Origin: Verrucomicrobiaceae bacterium
GTDB taxonomy: Bacteria; Verrucomicrobiota; Verrucomicrobiae; Verrucomicrobiales; Akkermansiaceae
Reading direction: 5' to 3'
Assembly: GCA_947372405.1 (NCBI GenBank)
Contig: CANBTO010000048.1
Location: 1 to 15,764, forward strand
Length of the DNA: 15,764 bases
A model generated the notes under the pieces. It was not told the DNA's origin and ran no database searches. It saw only the letters and a program-made list of their open reading frames with translations. Shown here one piece after another: positions 8,578 through 15,764 of the stretch. Made by a program: the position numbers and the translations under genes. The first letter of the stretch is position 1, and each line of letters starts with the position of its first letter.

Positions 8578-9408
8578 ATGAAACAAAAACTGATCGGGGT
8601 GTCCCATACGGGCATCGTCATCCTGCTTGCCCACCCGTCCCCTGCCGCGGTGGTCACCTTCGAAAGCGTCCCGCTGTCTGCGGAAAGCTACTGGAACGGC
8701 TCGGACCTGTCCGGAACGCCAGGCCCCGGCCCTTTCGGAGAGACCGTCTATACCCAATCGAAAAACATCGAGGGCGTCGGGTTTCGAAACGACTATACCG
8801 CGGACTACGATTCGTGGTCGGGTTTCGCCGTCTCCAACCGCACGGACACCTCCACCCCCGGCTACCTCAACCAATACAGTGCCTATACCGGCTCCGGCGC
8901 TCGCGGATCGTCGAACTACGCCGTCGGCTACTACGAAACGTACGCGTCCACGAACACGACCGTCGTCAACTTCTCCGGACTCATCGACCTCGCGGGAAAA
9001 GGCGCTGACTTCACCAACACCACCTACGCCGCCCTCGAAATGCTCAACGGCGGATTCGGCAAGAAATTCGGCGGCCCGTCCGGCAACGACGCGGATTGGT
9101 TCAAACTCACTGTCACCGGATACTCCGGCGGCATCCCCACCGGATCCACCATGGATTTCTATTTGGCAGACTACCGCTTCGCGGACAACTCGCTCGACTA
9201 CATCGTGAAGGACTGGACTTACGTGGACTTCACATCGCTCGGCTCCGCGGACGAGCTTCGCTTCACGATGAGTTCGTCCGATGGCAGCGGCTCCGCCATG
9301 AAAACACCGGCCTACTTCGCGATGGACAACCTTCTCGCGGTGCCGGAGCCATCATCGCTGCTCGTCTCCATCGCCAGCCTCGGCCTGCTGATCCGCAGGA
9401 ACCGCTGA
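8578..9408 (+). CDS. DUF4465 family surface protein with PEP-CTERM sorting tail, likely B12-related
   Basis: 276 residues. A signal peptide covers about residues 1-24 (basic start, GIVILLAHPSPAA). DUF4465 hallmarks follow: SYWNGSD (37-43), WSGFAVSNRTDTSTPGY (80-96), NQYSAYTGSG (98-107), YAALEMLNGG (150-159), DADWFKLTVTGYSGG (171-185), DFYLADYRF (193-201), KDWTYVDFTSLG (211-222) and FAMDNL (247-252). The C-terminus is a PEP-CTERM signal: VPEP at 255-258, a hydrophobic stretch and RRNR, which predicts exosortase processing and surface delivery. DUF4465 proteins are common in Bacteroidota loci with B12 TonB receptors; from memory the Bacteroides B12-binding protein BtuH belongs to this group. 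The cobalamin riboswitch directly upstream supports the same role here. The start at 8578 has GAAGAGA at 8568-8574 and a good signal peptide; the in-frame ATG at 8488 falls in the structured leader. Direct B12 binding is inferred. Confidence 0.87.
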   Translation: MKQKLIGVSHTGIVILLAHPSPAAVVTFESVPLSAESYWNGSDLSGTPGPGPFGETVYTQSKNIEGVGFRNDYTADYDSWSGFAVSNRTDTSTPGYLNQYSAYTGSGARGSSNYAVGYYETYASTNTTVVNFSGLIDLAGKGADFTNTTYAALEMLNGGFGKKFGGPSGNDADWFKLTVTGYSGGIPTGSTMDFYLADYRFADNSLDYIVKDWTYVDFTSLGSADELRFTMSSSDGSGSAMKTPAYFAMDNLLAVPEPSSLLVSIASLGLLIRRNR

Positions 9409-9414
9409 TCCGCC

Positions 9415-10731
9415 ATGAACATCCCGGTCAAAACCCTCAGCGTGGCGGTGATCTCCGCCGCGCTGGCGCTTACTCTAACAGCCGGGCCTTACTCCGCCGC
9501 GCTGAACGATCCAGTCAATCCTTACGACTCGCCCGTTCCGGGCTTCGTGGGGCCTGACGGGACCGGCATGGCGCGCCTGTGGGCCGGCAGCGACGAAAAC
9601 GGCGATCCCATTTACGAAAACCCGGACAACTATGTGAACCCGGTGTTCTTCGCGTGGGCGGATTCGATCACCAGCTATCAACCGTCGGAGAGCATCGCAT
9701 TGGCATATTCCGATTCCTCGCTCGCGCTGGGCCCGGTCACCGGCGACAATTTCGACGTCGTGTCGCTCGGGGACATGACCTCCACAGCCATCTCCGGTGG
9801 CAGTCCACCAGGGACCATCACGCTCGCGTTCGCCAAGCCGATCCGGAATCTATCAGGAGCGGACTTCGTCGTTTTCGAAAACGGCCACCTCACCACGACC
9901 AACCAGGGCGGCGCGGGTGTTGGCGGGATTTTCGGCGAGCTCGCCTACGTGTGGGTTTCGGACGGCGGCGTGAACTTCGTCAAAATCCCCGCCACCTCGC
10001 TCACTCCGTCAGCGGTCGGCCCTTATGGATCGCTCGATCCGACGAACATCAACAATCTCGCGGGCAAACACCTCAACGCCTATGGGAATTCTTGGGGCAC
10101 CCCCTTTGACCTCTCGTCCGTGGGACTGCAACAAATCACCCACATCCGCCTCGTGGACATTCCCGGCAACGGAGCCTTCAAGGATCAGGCGGGTCGCCCG
10201 ATCTACGATGCATGGAAAACTTTTGGCTCAGGCGGATTCGACCTCGAAGCCATCGGTGCCATCTCCACCGAAATGACCTTCGCGGACTGGCCGCAACTCG
10301 CCAATCTCAACGCGCAGGATCGCGGGCCGGACGCGGATCCCGATGGCGACGGCATCCCCAATTTGTTAGAATATGCCTTCGACACCCTGCCATGGAAACC
10401 GGATGCCAACCCGCCCGGCATCACCCAGGTGGGCGGCCACGCCGTGCTCAGCTTCGTGCGCGACGAACGGCTGGCGGATCTCGTTTACGAAGTGCAGACA
10501 TCCTCCACCATGGCGCCAAACGATTGGACAACGATCGCCAGCAGCACCGGCGGCGCTCCGCTGCAGGGCGTGAACGGAAACTCTCCCGTGATTTCCGAAA
10601 CCTCCGCCGACAATATACGGAGCATCGGCGTGGTGCGCAAGGTGACCTTGCGCGACACCGCTCCAACCGCCTCAAGTCCACACCGGTTTTTGCGCGTGAA
10701 GGTGACCACCACTTCGAATTCCACCCCTTAG
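9415..10731 (+). CDS. Secreted cell-surface protein, partner of DUF4465 in B12-type loci
   Basis: 438 residues with a signal peptide (about 1-23, ending LTA before GPYS). The N-terminal domain (about 24-283) contains VVSLGDM (115-121), ITLAFAKPIRNLSGADFVVF (135-154), a Glu-Leu-Ala-Tyr strand (175-178), NINNLAGK (211-218), GTPFDL (228-233), ITHIRLVDIPG (241-251) and SGGFDLEAIGAI (272-283). I recall this pattern from 'cell surface protein' genes beside DUF4465 and BtuB-like receptors in Bacteroidota. A calcium-loop-like DADPDGDGIPNLLEYAF (306-322) follows, then a C-terminal beta domain common in Verrucomicrobia proteins. No PEP-CTERM tail is visible, so it may be released or held by a partner. 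It starts 6 nt after the DUF4465 stop; only a weak AGGA (9397-9400) precedes it, so translation may depend on the upstream gene. Ligand is not known; a role with the DUF4465 protein at the surface is inferred. Confidence 0.8.
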   Translation: MNIPVKTLSVAVISAALALTLTAGPYSAALNDPVNPYDSPVPGFVGPDGTGMARLWAGSDENGDPIYENPDNYVNPVFFAWADSITSYQPSESIALAYSDSSLALGPVTGDNFDVVSLGDMTSTAISGGSPPGTITLAFAKPIRNLSGADFVVFENGHLTTTNQGGAGVGGIFGELAYVWVSDGGVNFVKIPATSLTPSAVGPYGSLDPTNINNLAGKHLNAYGNSWGTPFDLSSVGLQQITHIRLVDIPGNGAFKDQAGRPIYDAWKTFGSGGFDLEAIGAISTEMTFADWPQLANLNAQDRGPDADPDGDGIPNLLEYAFDTLPWKPDANPPGITQVGGHAVLSFVRDERLADLVYEVQTSSTMAPNDWTTIASSTGGAPLQGVNGNSPVISETSADNIRSIGVVRKVTLRDTAPTASSPHRFLRVKVTTTSNSTP

Positions 10732-10734
10732 CTC

Positions 10735-11538
10735 ATGAACGCAGCCCGTCATCATTCCAGCAGAAACGACCGGGGATTCACCCTGATCGAGTTGCTCATC
10801 GTCGTGGTGATCGTCGCGGCGCTCGCCGCACTCGCCTACTCGGGAAGCCGCGTGATGATCACCCGCGCGAGGATCGTCGCAAGCTCGGCGAATCTCCGTT
10901 CCCTGGCCATCGCCAACTCGGGCTATCTTGCGGACTACGGTGTCTATTGCCCTGCTGACGACCAATCCAACAACCGCCGCTGGCACGGTGCCCGCAAATC
11001 CGAGGGCAGTCCGTTCGATCCGACGCAGGGATTTCTCTCGCCTTATCTCGGCAAGAGCATGCAGGTGACCACCTGTCCCCTTTTCCGCGCGATGGTCGAG
11101 GGCTCAGCCAGTTTCGAAAACGGCAGCGGAGGTTATGGTTACAACGCCGCCTACATCGGCGGCTTGCCCGGCGGCATGTTCGACAAGACCACCAAAATAC
11201 GAATCTCGCAACGTGCCGCGAACGTGACCGATCCCGTTAGAACTGTGATGTTCACCACCACCGCTTACGCGGTCTCGTCCGGCCTTCAGGAGTATCCCTT
11301 CTGCGAACCGCCGTTCTGGGACTTCGGCTCGGGACCATCGGGTTCGCGTCCGTCTCCCAGCGTGCATTTCCGCGCGGCGGGCAAGGCGCTCGTCGTCTGG
11401 TGCGATGGTAGCGTGACCGAGGAGTCGAAAAACGCCTCGCAAGGTGGCGTGAACCCACACGGCGGCGACTCGGAAAAATGGAACCTCGGCTGGTTCGGGC
11501 CCGAGGATAACAACGGCAGGTGGAATCCGCGGAACTGA
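10735..11538 (+). CDS. Prepilin-like (type II secretion/pseudopilin family) protein
   Basis: 267 residues. A class III signal is clear: RGFTLIELLIVVVIVAALAA, with prepilin peptidase cleavage expected between G14 and F15 and the conserved Glu at position 5 of the mature protein. The remainder is a large globular domain, as in the big prepilin-like proteins that are abundant in Verrucomicrobiota and Planctomycetota. Near the end is VHFRAAGKALVVWCDGSV, similar to the H-x9-DG box of that family but with 12 residues between His and Asp. It starts 3 nt after the stop of the preceding gene, so it belongs to the riboswitch-controlled operon. Proteins of this type may form or cap a periplasmic pseudopilus, but most are uncharacterised. 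Its stop is 6 bp from the end of the convergent propeller gene. Confidence 0.85.
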   Translation: MNAARHHSSRNDRGFTLIELLIVVVIVAALAALAYSGSRVMITRARIVASSANLRSLAIANSGYLADYGVYCPADDQSNNRRWHGARKSEGSPFDPTQGFLSPYLGKSMQVTTCPLFRAMVEGSASFENGSGGYGYNAAYIGGLPGGMFDKTTKIRISQRAANVTDPVRTVMFTTTAYAVSSGLQEYPFCEPPFWDFGSGPSGSRPSPSVHFRAAGKALVVWCDGSVTEESKNASQGGVNPHGGDSEKWNLGWFGPEDNNGRWNPRN

Positions 11539-11544
11539 TAGACA

Positions 11545-13266
11545 TCAGGGCGCGCCACCAGTGCCGGTCAGGTTGATGTCAAACGGGTTTTCGTTGGCGT
11601 CGTTGCTCTTGATATGGATCGCGGCGTTTCGGATGCCTTTGGCCGTGGGCTTGAACGTCACCTTGAAGGTGGTGGCGGTTCCCGGAGCGAGCGAGGCTTT
11701 CCCCAGCACTGACGCGAGGAAATCGCTCTTCTGATTTCCCGTGAGGGAGAGCGCCAGCCCCGTGAGGTTTGCCTTGCCGGTGTTCTTGATGGTGAAGGTG
11801 ACAGCGGAACCGCTTTTACCCACGGCCACGGTGCCGAAGTTCTTCTTCGCGCTGCCATCCGCTAGACTCGTGCCTGCTGGTTGCTGGACGACAATTTCCG
11901 GAGCTGTGGATCCAGGGGCACTCACGCTGAAACCCTGCGTGGGGCTGTCGTCAGTCCCGGTGCCGAGCATGGCCTTCCCCTGATAGGTGCAGAACGCCAC
12001 GTAACTGCCGTCGCTCGGAATGAACGGCCCGCTGACCACGTCCACGTTGCTGATGTTCTTCGGCGATTTCGTCACCAGCGTCGTGCTCACCTTACCTCCG
12101 CTCTGGAGATCCGCACGGAAGATATCGAAGGTGCCGTCGTTGACGGTGACATCGGTGGGCTCCTTCACGAACTTGGTGCCCGTGGAACTGAAAGCGATGG
12201 TCTTGCCGTCGCCGCTGATGCCATTGACCAGCCCCATCGTGCCGTCTGGAACGCCTTTGTCCGTGGTCTTGCTGGCCCACCAGAGAGCGCCGGTGACGGC
12301 ATCCTTCACATAAACATCGGAGCCAAACTGGCTGGGCACGCTGTCGATCAACTTGACGCCACCAAACGTGCCGACGAAAGCGCCGAAGAAACACACACGG
12401 CTGCCGTTGGCGCTGACGCGAGGCGCGGAGAATCCACCATCGGCCACTTTGCCACCGCTGGTATTGTTCAATAGATTCACGGCTCCCGTGCTCAGATTCC
12501 GCCGGTAAAGGCACACCAACGACGCGGGATATGCGCTCGTCCGGTCGGGATGCACGTTGGTAGCGTCCGAAGTGAAAACGATGTATTTTCCGTCCGCACT
12601 GAAATCGAATTCGTTGGTCACGGCGGCGGCGCCTGCCACAGAGCCGACGCCGGTATCGAGCGCCTTGCCGGATTGCGTGAGTGAAACCACCGCCGTGGTC
12701 TTCTTCACGCTGTCATACAGGTAGATGCCCGCGCGGCCTGTTGCCTGGAGCTTTGAACCGTTGGAGACGATGTTGCGGGCGTAGCTGCAATAGGCCACAT
12801 AGCGCCCGTCGCCACTGATGAGCGGGCGTCCCGATGCCCCGTCCGCGGCGGGAGTGATGAGCCGGGTGACGTCCGATTTCACATCGCGCCAGTAGATGAA
12901 ACGGTTGGTATCAATGAATGTGATATAGCGGCCGTCGTCACTGACCGTTGCGCTGCCGGCACCGGGCACCGAGGGATCATCCACATACGTCAGCTTGTTG
13001 GTGGAAATCCGTCGCAGATACAGCCCCCCCTTGGTGATTCCCGCCGCAGGTGGATAAATCGCAGCCGGCGGAGTTGTGCTGAACAGCACGTAGTCGCCAT
13101 CGGCCGAGACGTCCTGAAGATAAGCGTCGCTGTTGTAAACATGGTTGTTCGCATCACCCGTCAGCAGTTTCACCGCGGCGTGGCTGTTGGAAATTCCGGC
13201 GGCGAGAACTGCGGAGATGACGAGACTCCGGAAAACCGGACGGCGGCGGGTGGATGGAGAGGACAT
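11545..13266 (-). CDS. Secreted seven-repeat beta-propeller protein with choice-of-anchor-D domain
   Basis: 573 residues from the ATG at 13266. That start is chosen because it gives a clean signal peptide: basic STRRRPVFR, hydrophobic SLVISAVLAAGI, and SHA before the cleavage site near residue 30. Further ATGs at 13284 and 13347 only add non-signal residues. Seven PD40/TolB-like repeats with the [SD]-x-DG-x-Y-[VI]-x-F pattern begin near residues 52, 107, 150, 222, 284, 350 and 415 (for example DVSADGDYVLFS, ISGDGRYVAYCS, IPSDGSYVAFCT), which predicts a complete seven-bladed propeller. Residues about 456-573 form a choice-of-anchor-D (ASPM/SPD-2/Hydin-like) Ig-type domain with NFGTVAVGKSG and IKNTGKANLTGL. 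No PEP-CTERM tail is visible. It is convergent with the B12 operon. The function is unknown: periplasmic or extracellular binding is likely, and no catalytic residues are recognised. Confidence 0.85.
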   Translation of the reverse strand: MSSPSTRRRPVFRSLVISAVLAAGISNSHAAVKLLTGDANNHVYNSDAYLQDVSADGDYVLFSTTPPAAIYPPAAGITKGGLYLRRISTNKLTYVDDPSVPGAGSATVSDDGRYITFIDTNRFIYWRDVKSDVTRLITPAADGASGRPLISGDGRYVAYCSYARNIVSNGSKLQATGRAGIYLYDSVKKTTAVVSLTQSGKALDTGVGSVAGAAAVTNEFDFSADGKYIVFTSDATNVHPDRTSAYPASLVCLYRRNLSTGAVNLLNNTSGGKVADGGFSAPRVSANGSRVCFFGAFVGTFGGVKLIDSVPSQFGSDVYVKDAVTGALWWASKTTDKGVPDGTMGLVNGISGDGKTIAFSSTGTKFVKEPTDVTVNDGTFDIFRADLQSGGKVSTTLVTKSPKNISNVDVVSGPFIPSDGSYVAFCTYQGKAMLGTGTDDSPTQGFSVSAPGSTAPEIVVQQPAGTSLADGSAKKNFGTVAVGKSGSAVTFTIKNTGKANLTGLALSLTGNQKSDFLASVLGKASLAPGTATTFKVTFKPTAKGIRNAAIHIKSNDANENPFDINLTGTGGAP

Positions 13267-13410
13267 GGTTGGAAGGATTTGCATTACCCAAGCAGAAAAC
13301 CGGCCATGGCAGGAGAAATCAAGCCTCGAACGCGGATGCTCGACCACGGGTCCACCATCCCGTTCAAAATGCTCGACGCCCCGTCTGGCCGTTTCCTAGC
13401 TTGCATCACC
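13267..13410. promoter_or_regulatory. Divergent promoter region between the propeller gene and the small exported protein
   Basis: This 144-bp gap separates two divergent start codons and must hold both promoters unless transcription enters from further away. I see no convincing -35/-10 pair, operator palindrome or strong Shine-Dalgarno sequence for either gene. Confidence 0.35.
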
Positions 13411-13950
13411 ATGTGCATTTCAATCGCCCGGTTCGCCTTCATCTCGGCACTGACCATGGTCACGGCCTTCGCCGCCGAGCCGAAGCCCGCCTCGGAGTTC
13501 ACCACCACCGATCCGAAAAAGGTGAAGATCCTCGAGGATTCGTCACGCGAGAAAGATCCCGAAATCGACCATTTCAGGCACCTCTGCCCCGGCCTCGGCG
13601 GCTACCAAATCATCCACGAAGGCGGTGATCTTCGGAGTTGGATCAATCTGAGCTTCAATGGCAAGAAAACCGACCTGATGCAGTCCACTCTGAGCGCCTG
13701 CCCCGGCCAGTTCCCGGCAAAAACCAATGATGTCGTCCAGTGGCGTGGATTCCGGAAAGCCGACGGTTTCGCGCCTTATGCCATCATCTACCGCATGACA
13801 TCCAGCAAGGAAGACGAGAAACAAACGCCCGTCGAAACCTTCATCATCATCAAACTGGATCACGAAAAGTCAGAAGTCGTCGGGCACATTCCCGCGAAAG
13901 ACGGAAATGAAAAGGCCGAGGAACTGGCCGACAAATTTTGCAAGCCGTAG
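13411..13950 (+). CDS. Small exported protein of unknown function with CPG motifs
   Basis: 179 residues from the ATG at 13411, chosen because it begins a good signal peptide (MCISIARFAFISALTMVTAFA, then AEPKP). Longer in-frame starts run into the divergent gene's 5' end. The mature part has HLCPGLGGYQIIHEGGDLR, a second Cys in LSACPGQFP, VVQWRGF, APYAIIYRM and a C-terminal AEELADKFCKP. The CPG-x-x-GY...VxWRG...PYAIxxR pattern resembles periplasmic hypothetical proteins I recall from other Gram-negative bacteria, where a late Cys is also conserved. The three Cys of the mature protein could form a disulfide. It stands alone between divergent and convergent neighbours. Confidence 0.8.
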   Translation: MCISIARFAFISALTMVTAFAAEPKPASEFTTTDPKKVKILEDSSREKDPEIDHFRHLCPGLGGYQIIHEGGDLRSWINLSFNGKKTDLMQSTLSACPGQFPAKTNDVVQWRGFRKADGFAPYAIIYRMTSSKEDEKQTPVETFIIIKLDHEKSEVVGHIPAKDGNEKAEELADKFCKP

Positions 13951-13961
13951 GTTTCCCACGC

Positions 13962-14876
13962 TCAGGTGAAGGCGTGTTTCAGAACATCAAACACGCCAAG
14001 GCAGCGGGCGATCACCTCGCTTTGAAAGGTATTGGGGAAGAGCATGCCCAATGGCACAACCACCGCGAGCAACGCCGGGACTTTTCCAATGGGTCTTCCC
14101 CATCTTTTCTCCAGCAATGTCAGAACTCCGTGCAGGGTGAAATACATGGTCGGTAGGCCGAAGCCGGCGCGCACGGGAAACGTGATGGCAAGTTCATGCA
14201 GCAATCCTGAGGCGACGAAGACCGCCAGCGTGCCGGCATCCGCGCCCAACACCGCTGTCACAGGCCGGCCGACGAGGCGCTGCATCATCTGCGAATATCC
14301 CACGTTCCAACGTCGGCTCCAGAAGTCTCCGATGCCTTGGGTTTCAAGCACATTGGGAAACAAGGTTCTCACCGGAAAACCTGCGGCCCGCAATCCTCCC
14401 TTGAGCACTCGCAACGCCCCGAAGTGAAACCCAATGCTCATCGGCGCGAACATGATCAGGATCTGACGCCATTCCATCGCCCAAACCAGCCACGCACCCA
14501 ACGTTCCGACCAGCATCAGCCCCAATCCCAGACGCACATCGTCCTTCCAGCTGAGCCCGCGGCGTCTTGTTAGAAGACCCGCCGGATCCATTCCGAACCA
14601 CATGAGAGAGAAAACACCATAACGCACAACCGACAACCGTTCCGCTCCCGCCCATTCCGCATACACCAGACCTTTCATCCCACCCAGAAGAACGCAGCAG
14701 ATTCCCACCATCCGAACCACCGCATCGCAGCCTGTCAGCACGGAATCCGCACCGGCCACGACCACCGCAAGCACAAGCCAGCCAGCGAGACGTTTCACCC
14801 ACCGCGATCTCACATTTGCCAGAACCCGTCCTGCGGCAATACCCACGATCACCAGCAATGGAACGGCCCAGATCAT
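13962..14876 (-). CDS. MBOAT-type membrane-bound O-acyltransferase (wax-synthase-like)
   Basis: 304 residues, mostly membrane-spanning (about eight hydrophobic segments). Two motifs place it in the MBOAT/wax-synthase-like group: DFWSRRWN at 184-191, and SGLLHELAI at 223-231, whose His227 corresponds to the catalytic histidine. A further FTLHG follows at 246-250. Enzymes of this group move acyl or acetyl groups onto lipid alcohols or glycans at the membrane; the substrate cannot be read from the sequence. The start at 14876 overlaps the upstream gene's stop as ATGA (14873-14876). It is preceded by a strong AAGGAGG (complement of 14883-14889) at ideal spacing, which rules out the longer frame starting at 14915. 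It is the last gene of a three-gene minus-strand operon. Confidence 0.85.
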   Translation of the reverse strand: MIWAVPLLVIVGIAAGRVLANVRSRWVKRLAGWLVLAVVVAGADSVLTGCDAVVRMVGICCVLLGGMKGLVYAEWAGAERLSVVRYGVFSLMWFGMDPAGLLTRRRGLSWKDDVRLGLGLMLVGTLGAWLVWAMEWRQILIMFAPMSIGFHFGALRVLKGGLRAAGFPVRTLFPNVLETQGIGDFWSRRWNVGYSQMMQRLVGRPVTAVLGADAGTLAVFVASGLLHELAITFPVRAGFGLPTMYFTLHGVLTLLEKRWGRPIGKVPALLAVVVPLGMLFPNTFQSEVIARCLGVFDVLKHAFT

Positions 14877-15316
14877 GGCAGCCCTCCTTCCCCAAACCAT
14901 CCGGCATTCCAACACAGCAGGCTCGTATAGAGAATGACCAATCCCGTGAAAAGAAGCGTCAAGAGATGTTTGGCCACACGGTTGGCCGGAGTCCGTTCGA
15001 TTTCCCTCAGATCAAATCCGAAAAACTGCAGCCACAGCCGCACGGACCACCACAACAACATGAACGCGCACATCGCCATCGCCGCACCGCTGCCGCCCGT
15101 CAACCAGTCGCCAAATCCCAGTGCCAGCACCGCGAAGAACACATGGCTGCTCCATACGTAGATCGAATACGTCCACCACAACTCACGCATCAACGGCGTC
15201 AATCCCGCCAGCTTTTCCCGCCACCCAAGCGCCTTCGGAATCCAGAAACTCGCGATGCACAGCACGACAAGCGACCATCCGCCGATCATCAGTCCGATAT
15301 GTAACAGCTCTCTCAT
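14873..15316 (-). CDS. Small polytopic membrane protein, paralogue of its upstream neighbour
   Basis: 147 residues with four likely membrane segments (about 8-25, 56-68, 78-99, 118-136). The start at 15316 forms an ATGA overlap with the stop of the upstream gene (15313-15316), so translational coupling is likely; no clear Shine-Dalgarno sequence is present. The sequence shares with the upstream protein an R-[EQ]-x7-Y element (R44, Y53) and W-x2-R-x3-Q-x4-D (W90, R93, Q97, D102). It ends in an ATGA overlap with the acyltransferase. I do not recognise a named family. The tight coupling suggests an accessory subunit, or a partner that presents the acyl acceptor or donor. Confidence 0.75.
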   Translation of the reverse strand: MRELLHIGLMIGGWSLVVLCIASFWIPKALGWREKLAGLTPLMRELWWTYSIYVWSSHVFFAVLALGFGDWLTGGSGAAMAMCAFMLLWWSVRLWLQFFGFDLREIERTPANRVAKHLLTLLFTGLVILYTSLLCWNAGWFGEGGLP

Positions 15317-15711
15317 TGGAAACATGCAGCCAGAGTGAATACCGCGCCGAGAACGGCAAAAACACCCAGAAAGAACACATCCCATCCCCGATCCCGGCGA
15401 CGCACCTCCTTGTCGTAATAAGTCAACTGCACCACCACCCGGCTGGCCCAGAAGAGTCCGAAAAACCCGCAAAGCACCCGGCCCGTCCCATCCTCTAACA
15501 GCAAGCGCGGCCACCCCAGACACAACACCGCCAGCGCCGCGATGATCGCCACAATGTAGGCGCAGTGCACGTAAAAGATCTGTCGGACCATCACCTCGGA
15601 GGCCGCGAGGTTTTCAGCATACTTCCAGCGCCTGGCGGCAACGAAATTGGCGACCACCAATCCTGATAGAATCAACCCCGCTCCGCGCAATCCGAGTTCC
15701 AGCGTGTTCAT
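15313..15711 (-). CDS. Small polytopic membrane protein, first gene of the acyltransferase operon
   Basis: 132 residues with four likely membrane segments (about 8-26, 46-67, 77-96, 111-130). The start at 15711 is supported by a purine-rich AAGGAAACGGAAC just upstream (complement of 15712-15724) and by the hydrophobic N-terminus that follows. The protein contains R43-Q44 and Y52 in the second hydrophobic block and W88-x2-R91-x3-Q95-x4-D100 at the end of the third. These match its downstream neighbour in the same order and spacing, so the two appear to be paralogues. Its TGA overlaps the next ATG. The function is unknown. Confidence 0.75.
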   Translation of the reverse strand: MNTLELGLRGAGLILSGLVVANFVAARRWKYAENLAASEVMVRQIFYVHCAYIVAIIAALAVLCLGWPRLLLEDGTGRVLCGFFGLFWASRVVVQLTYYDKEVRRRDRGWDVFFLGVFAVLGAVFTLAACFQ

Positions 15712-15764
15712 GTTCCGTTTCCTTAAAAGGTTTCACTTCGTCACACAGAATCCATCCTCACAGC
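15712..15764. other. Upstream edge of the acyltransferase operon
   Basis: Only 53 bases remain. They hold the ribosome-binding region of the first membrane-protein gene and a short palindrome CCTTAAAAGG (15720-15729). The operon promoter is probably here or beyond the window. Confidence 0.4.

Noticed and set aside
13267..13347. N-terminal extension of the propeller protein to 13347
   Set aside because: The first 27 residues are not signal-like, whereas the ATG at 13266 starts a clean signal peptide.
1..15764. CRISPR arrays, tRNA or rRNA genes, insertion sequences, phage genes
   Set aside because: No short spaced direct repeats, cloverleaf sequences, transposase frames or terminal inverted repeats were seen on either strand. 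The only clear direct repeats are the in-frame protein repeats at 5793-6824.

Overview
The window looks like a high-GC chromosomal segment from a member of the Verrucomicrobiota, probably the order Verrucomicrobiales. The evidence is a giant autotransporter-type beta-strand-repeat protein with the typical C-terminal module of this group, a PEP-CTERM sorting tail, the 'DxDPDGDG...NLLEYAF' motif and a large prepilin-like protein. There is no rRNA or other taxonomic marker, so this placement is an inference.

Layout. (1) Positions 1-7232, plus strand: the 3' part of a very large secreted mosaic protein, ending in four 258-bp tandem repeats and a Verrucomicrobia-type C-terminal region. (2) 7262-7702, plus: a small putative lipoprotein. 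(3) 7773-8120, minus: panD, aspartate 1-decarboxylase, complete with its self-processing site. (4) 8275-8577: a cobalamin (B12) riboswitch aptamer followed by a leader with two mutually exclusive hairpins, one of which covers the ribosome-binding site of the next gene. (5) 8578-11538, plus: a tight three-gene operon under that riboswitch. It encodes a DUF4465 protein with a PEP-CTERM tail, a second secreted protein of the kind that accompanies DUF4465 in Bacteroidota B12 loci, and a prepilin-like protein. (6) 11545-13266, minus: a secreted seven-repeat beta-propeller with a choice-of-anchor-D domain, convergent with the operon. (7) 13411-13950, plus: a small exported protein of unknown function. 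(8) 15711-13962, minus: a translationally coupled operon of two paralogous small membrane proteins and an MBOAT-type acyltransferase, with ATGA overlaps at both junctions.

The most interesting part is region 4-5. It looks like a B12-controlled cell-surface module in which the DUF4465 protein is anchored by the PEP-CTERM/exosortase route instead of as a Bacteroidota lipoprotein, with a prepilin-like protein added. No TonB receptor, B12 ABC transporter or exosortase lies in the window, so a role in B12 capture rests on the riboswitch and the family associations. The second notable locus is region 8, where two tandem membrane paralogues sharing a W-x2-R-x3-Q-x4-D signature are coupled to an acyltransferase.
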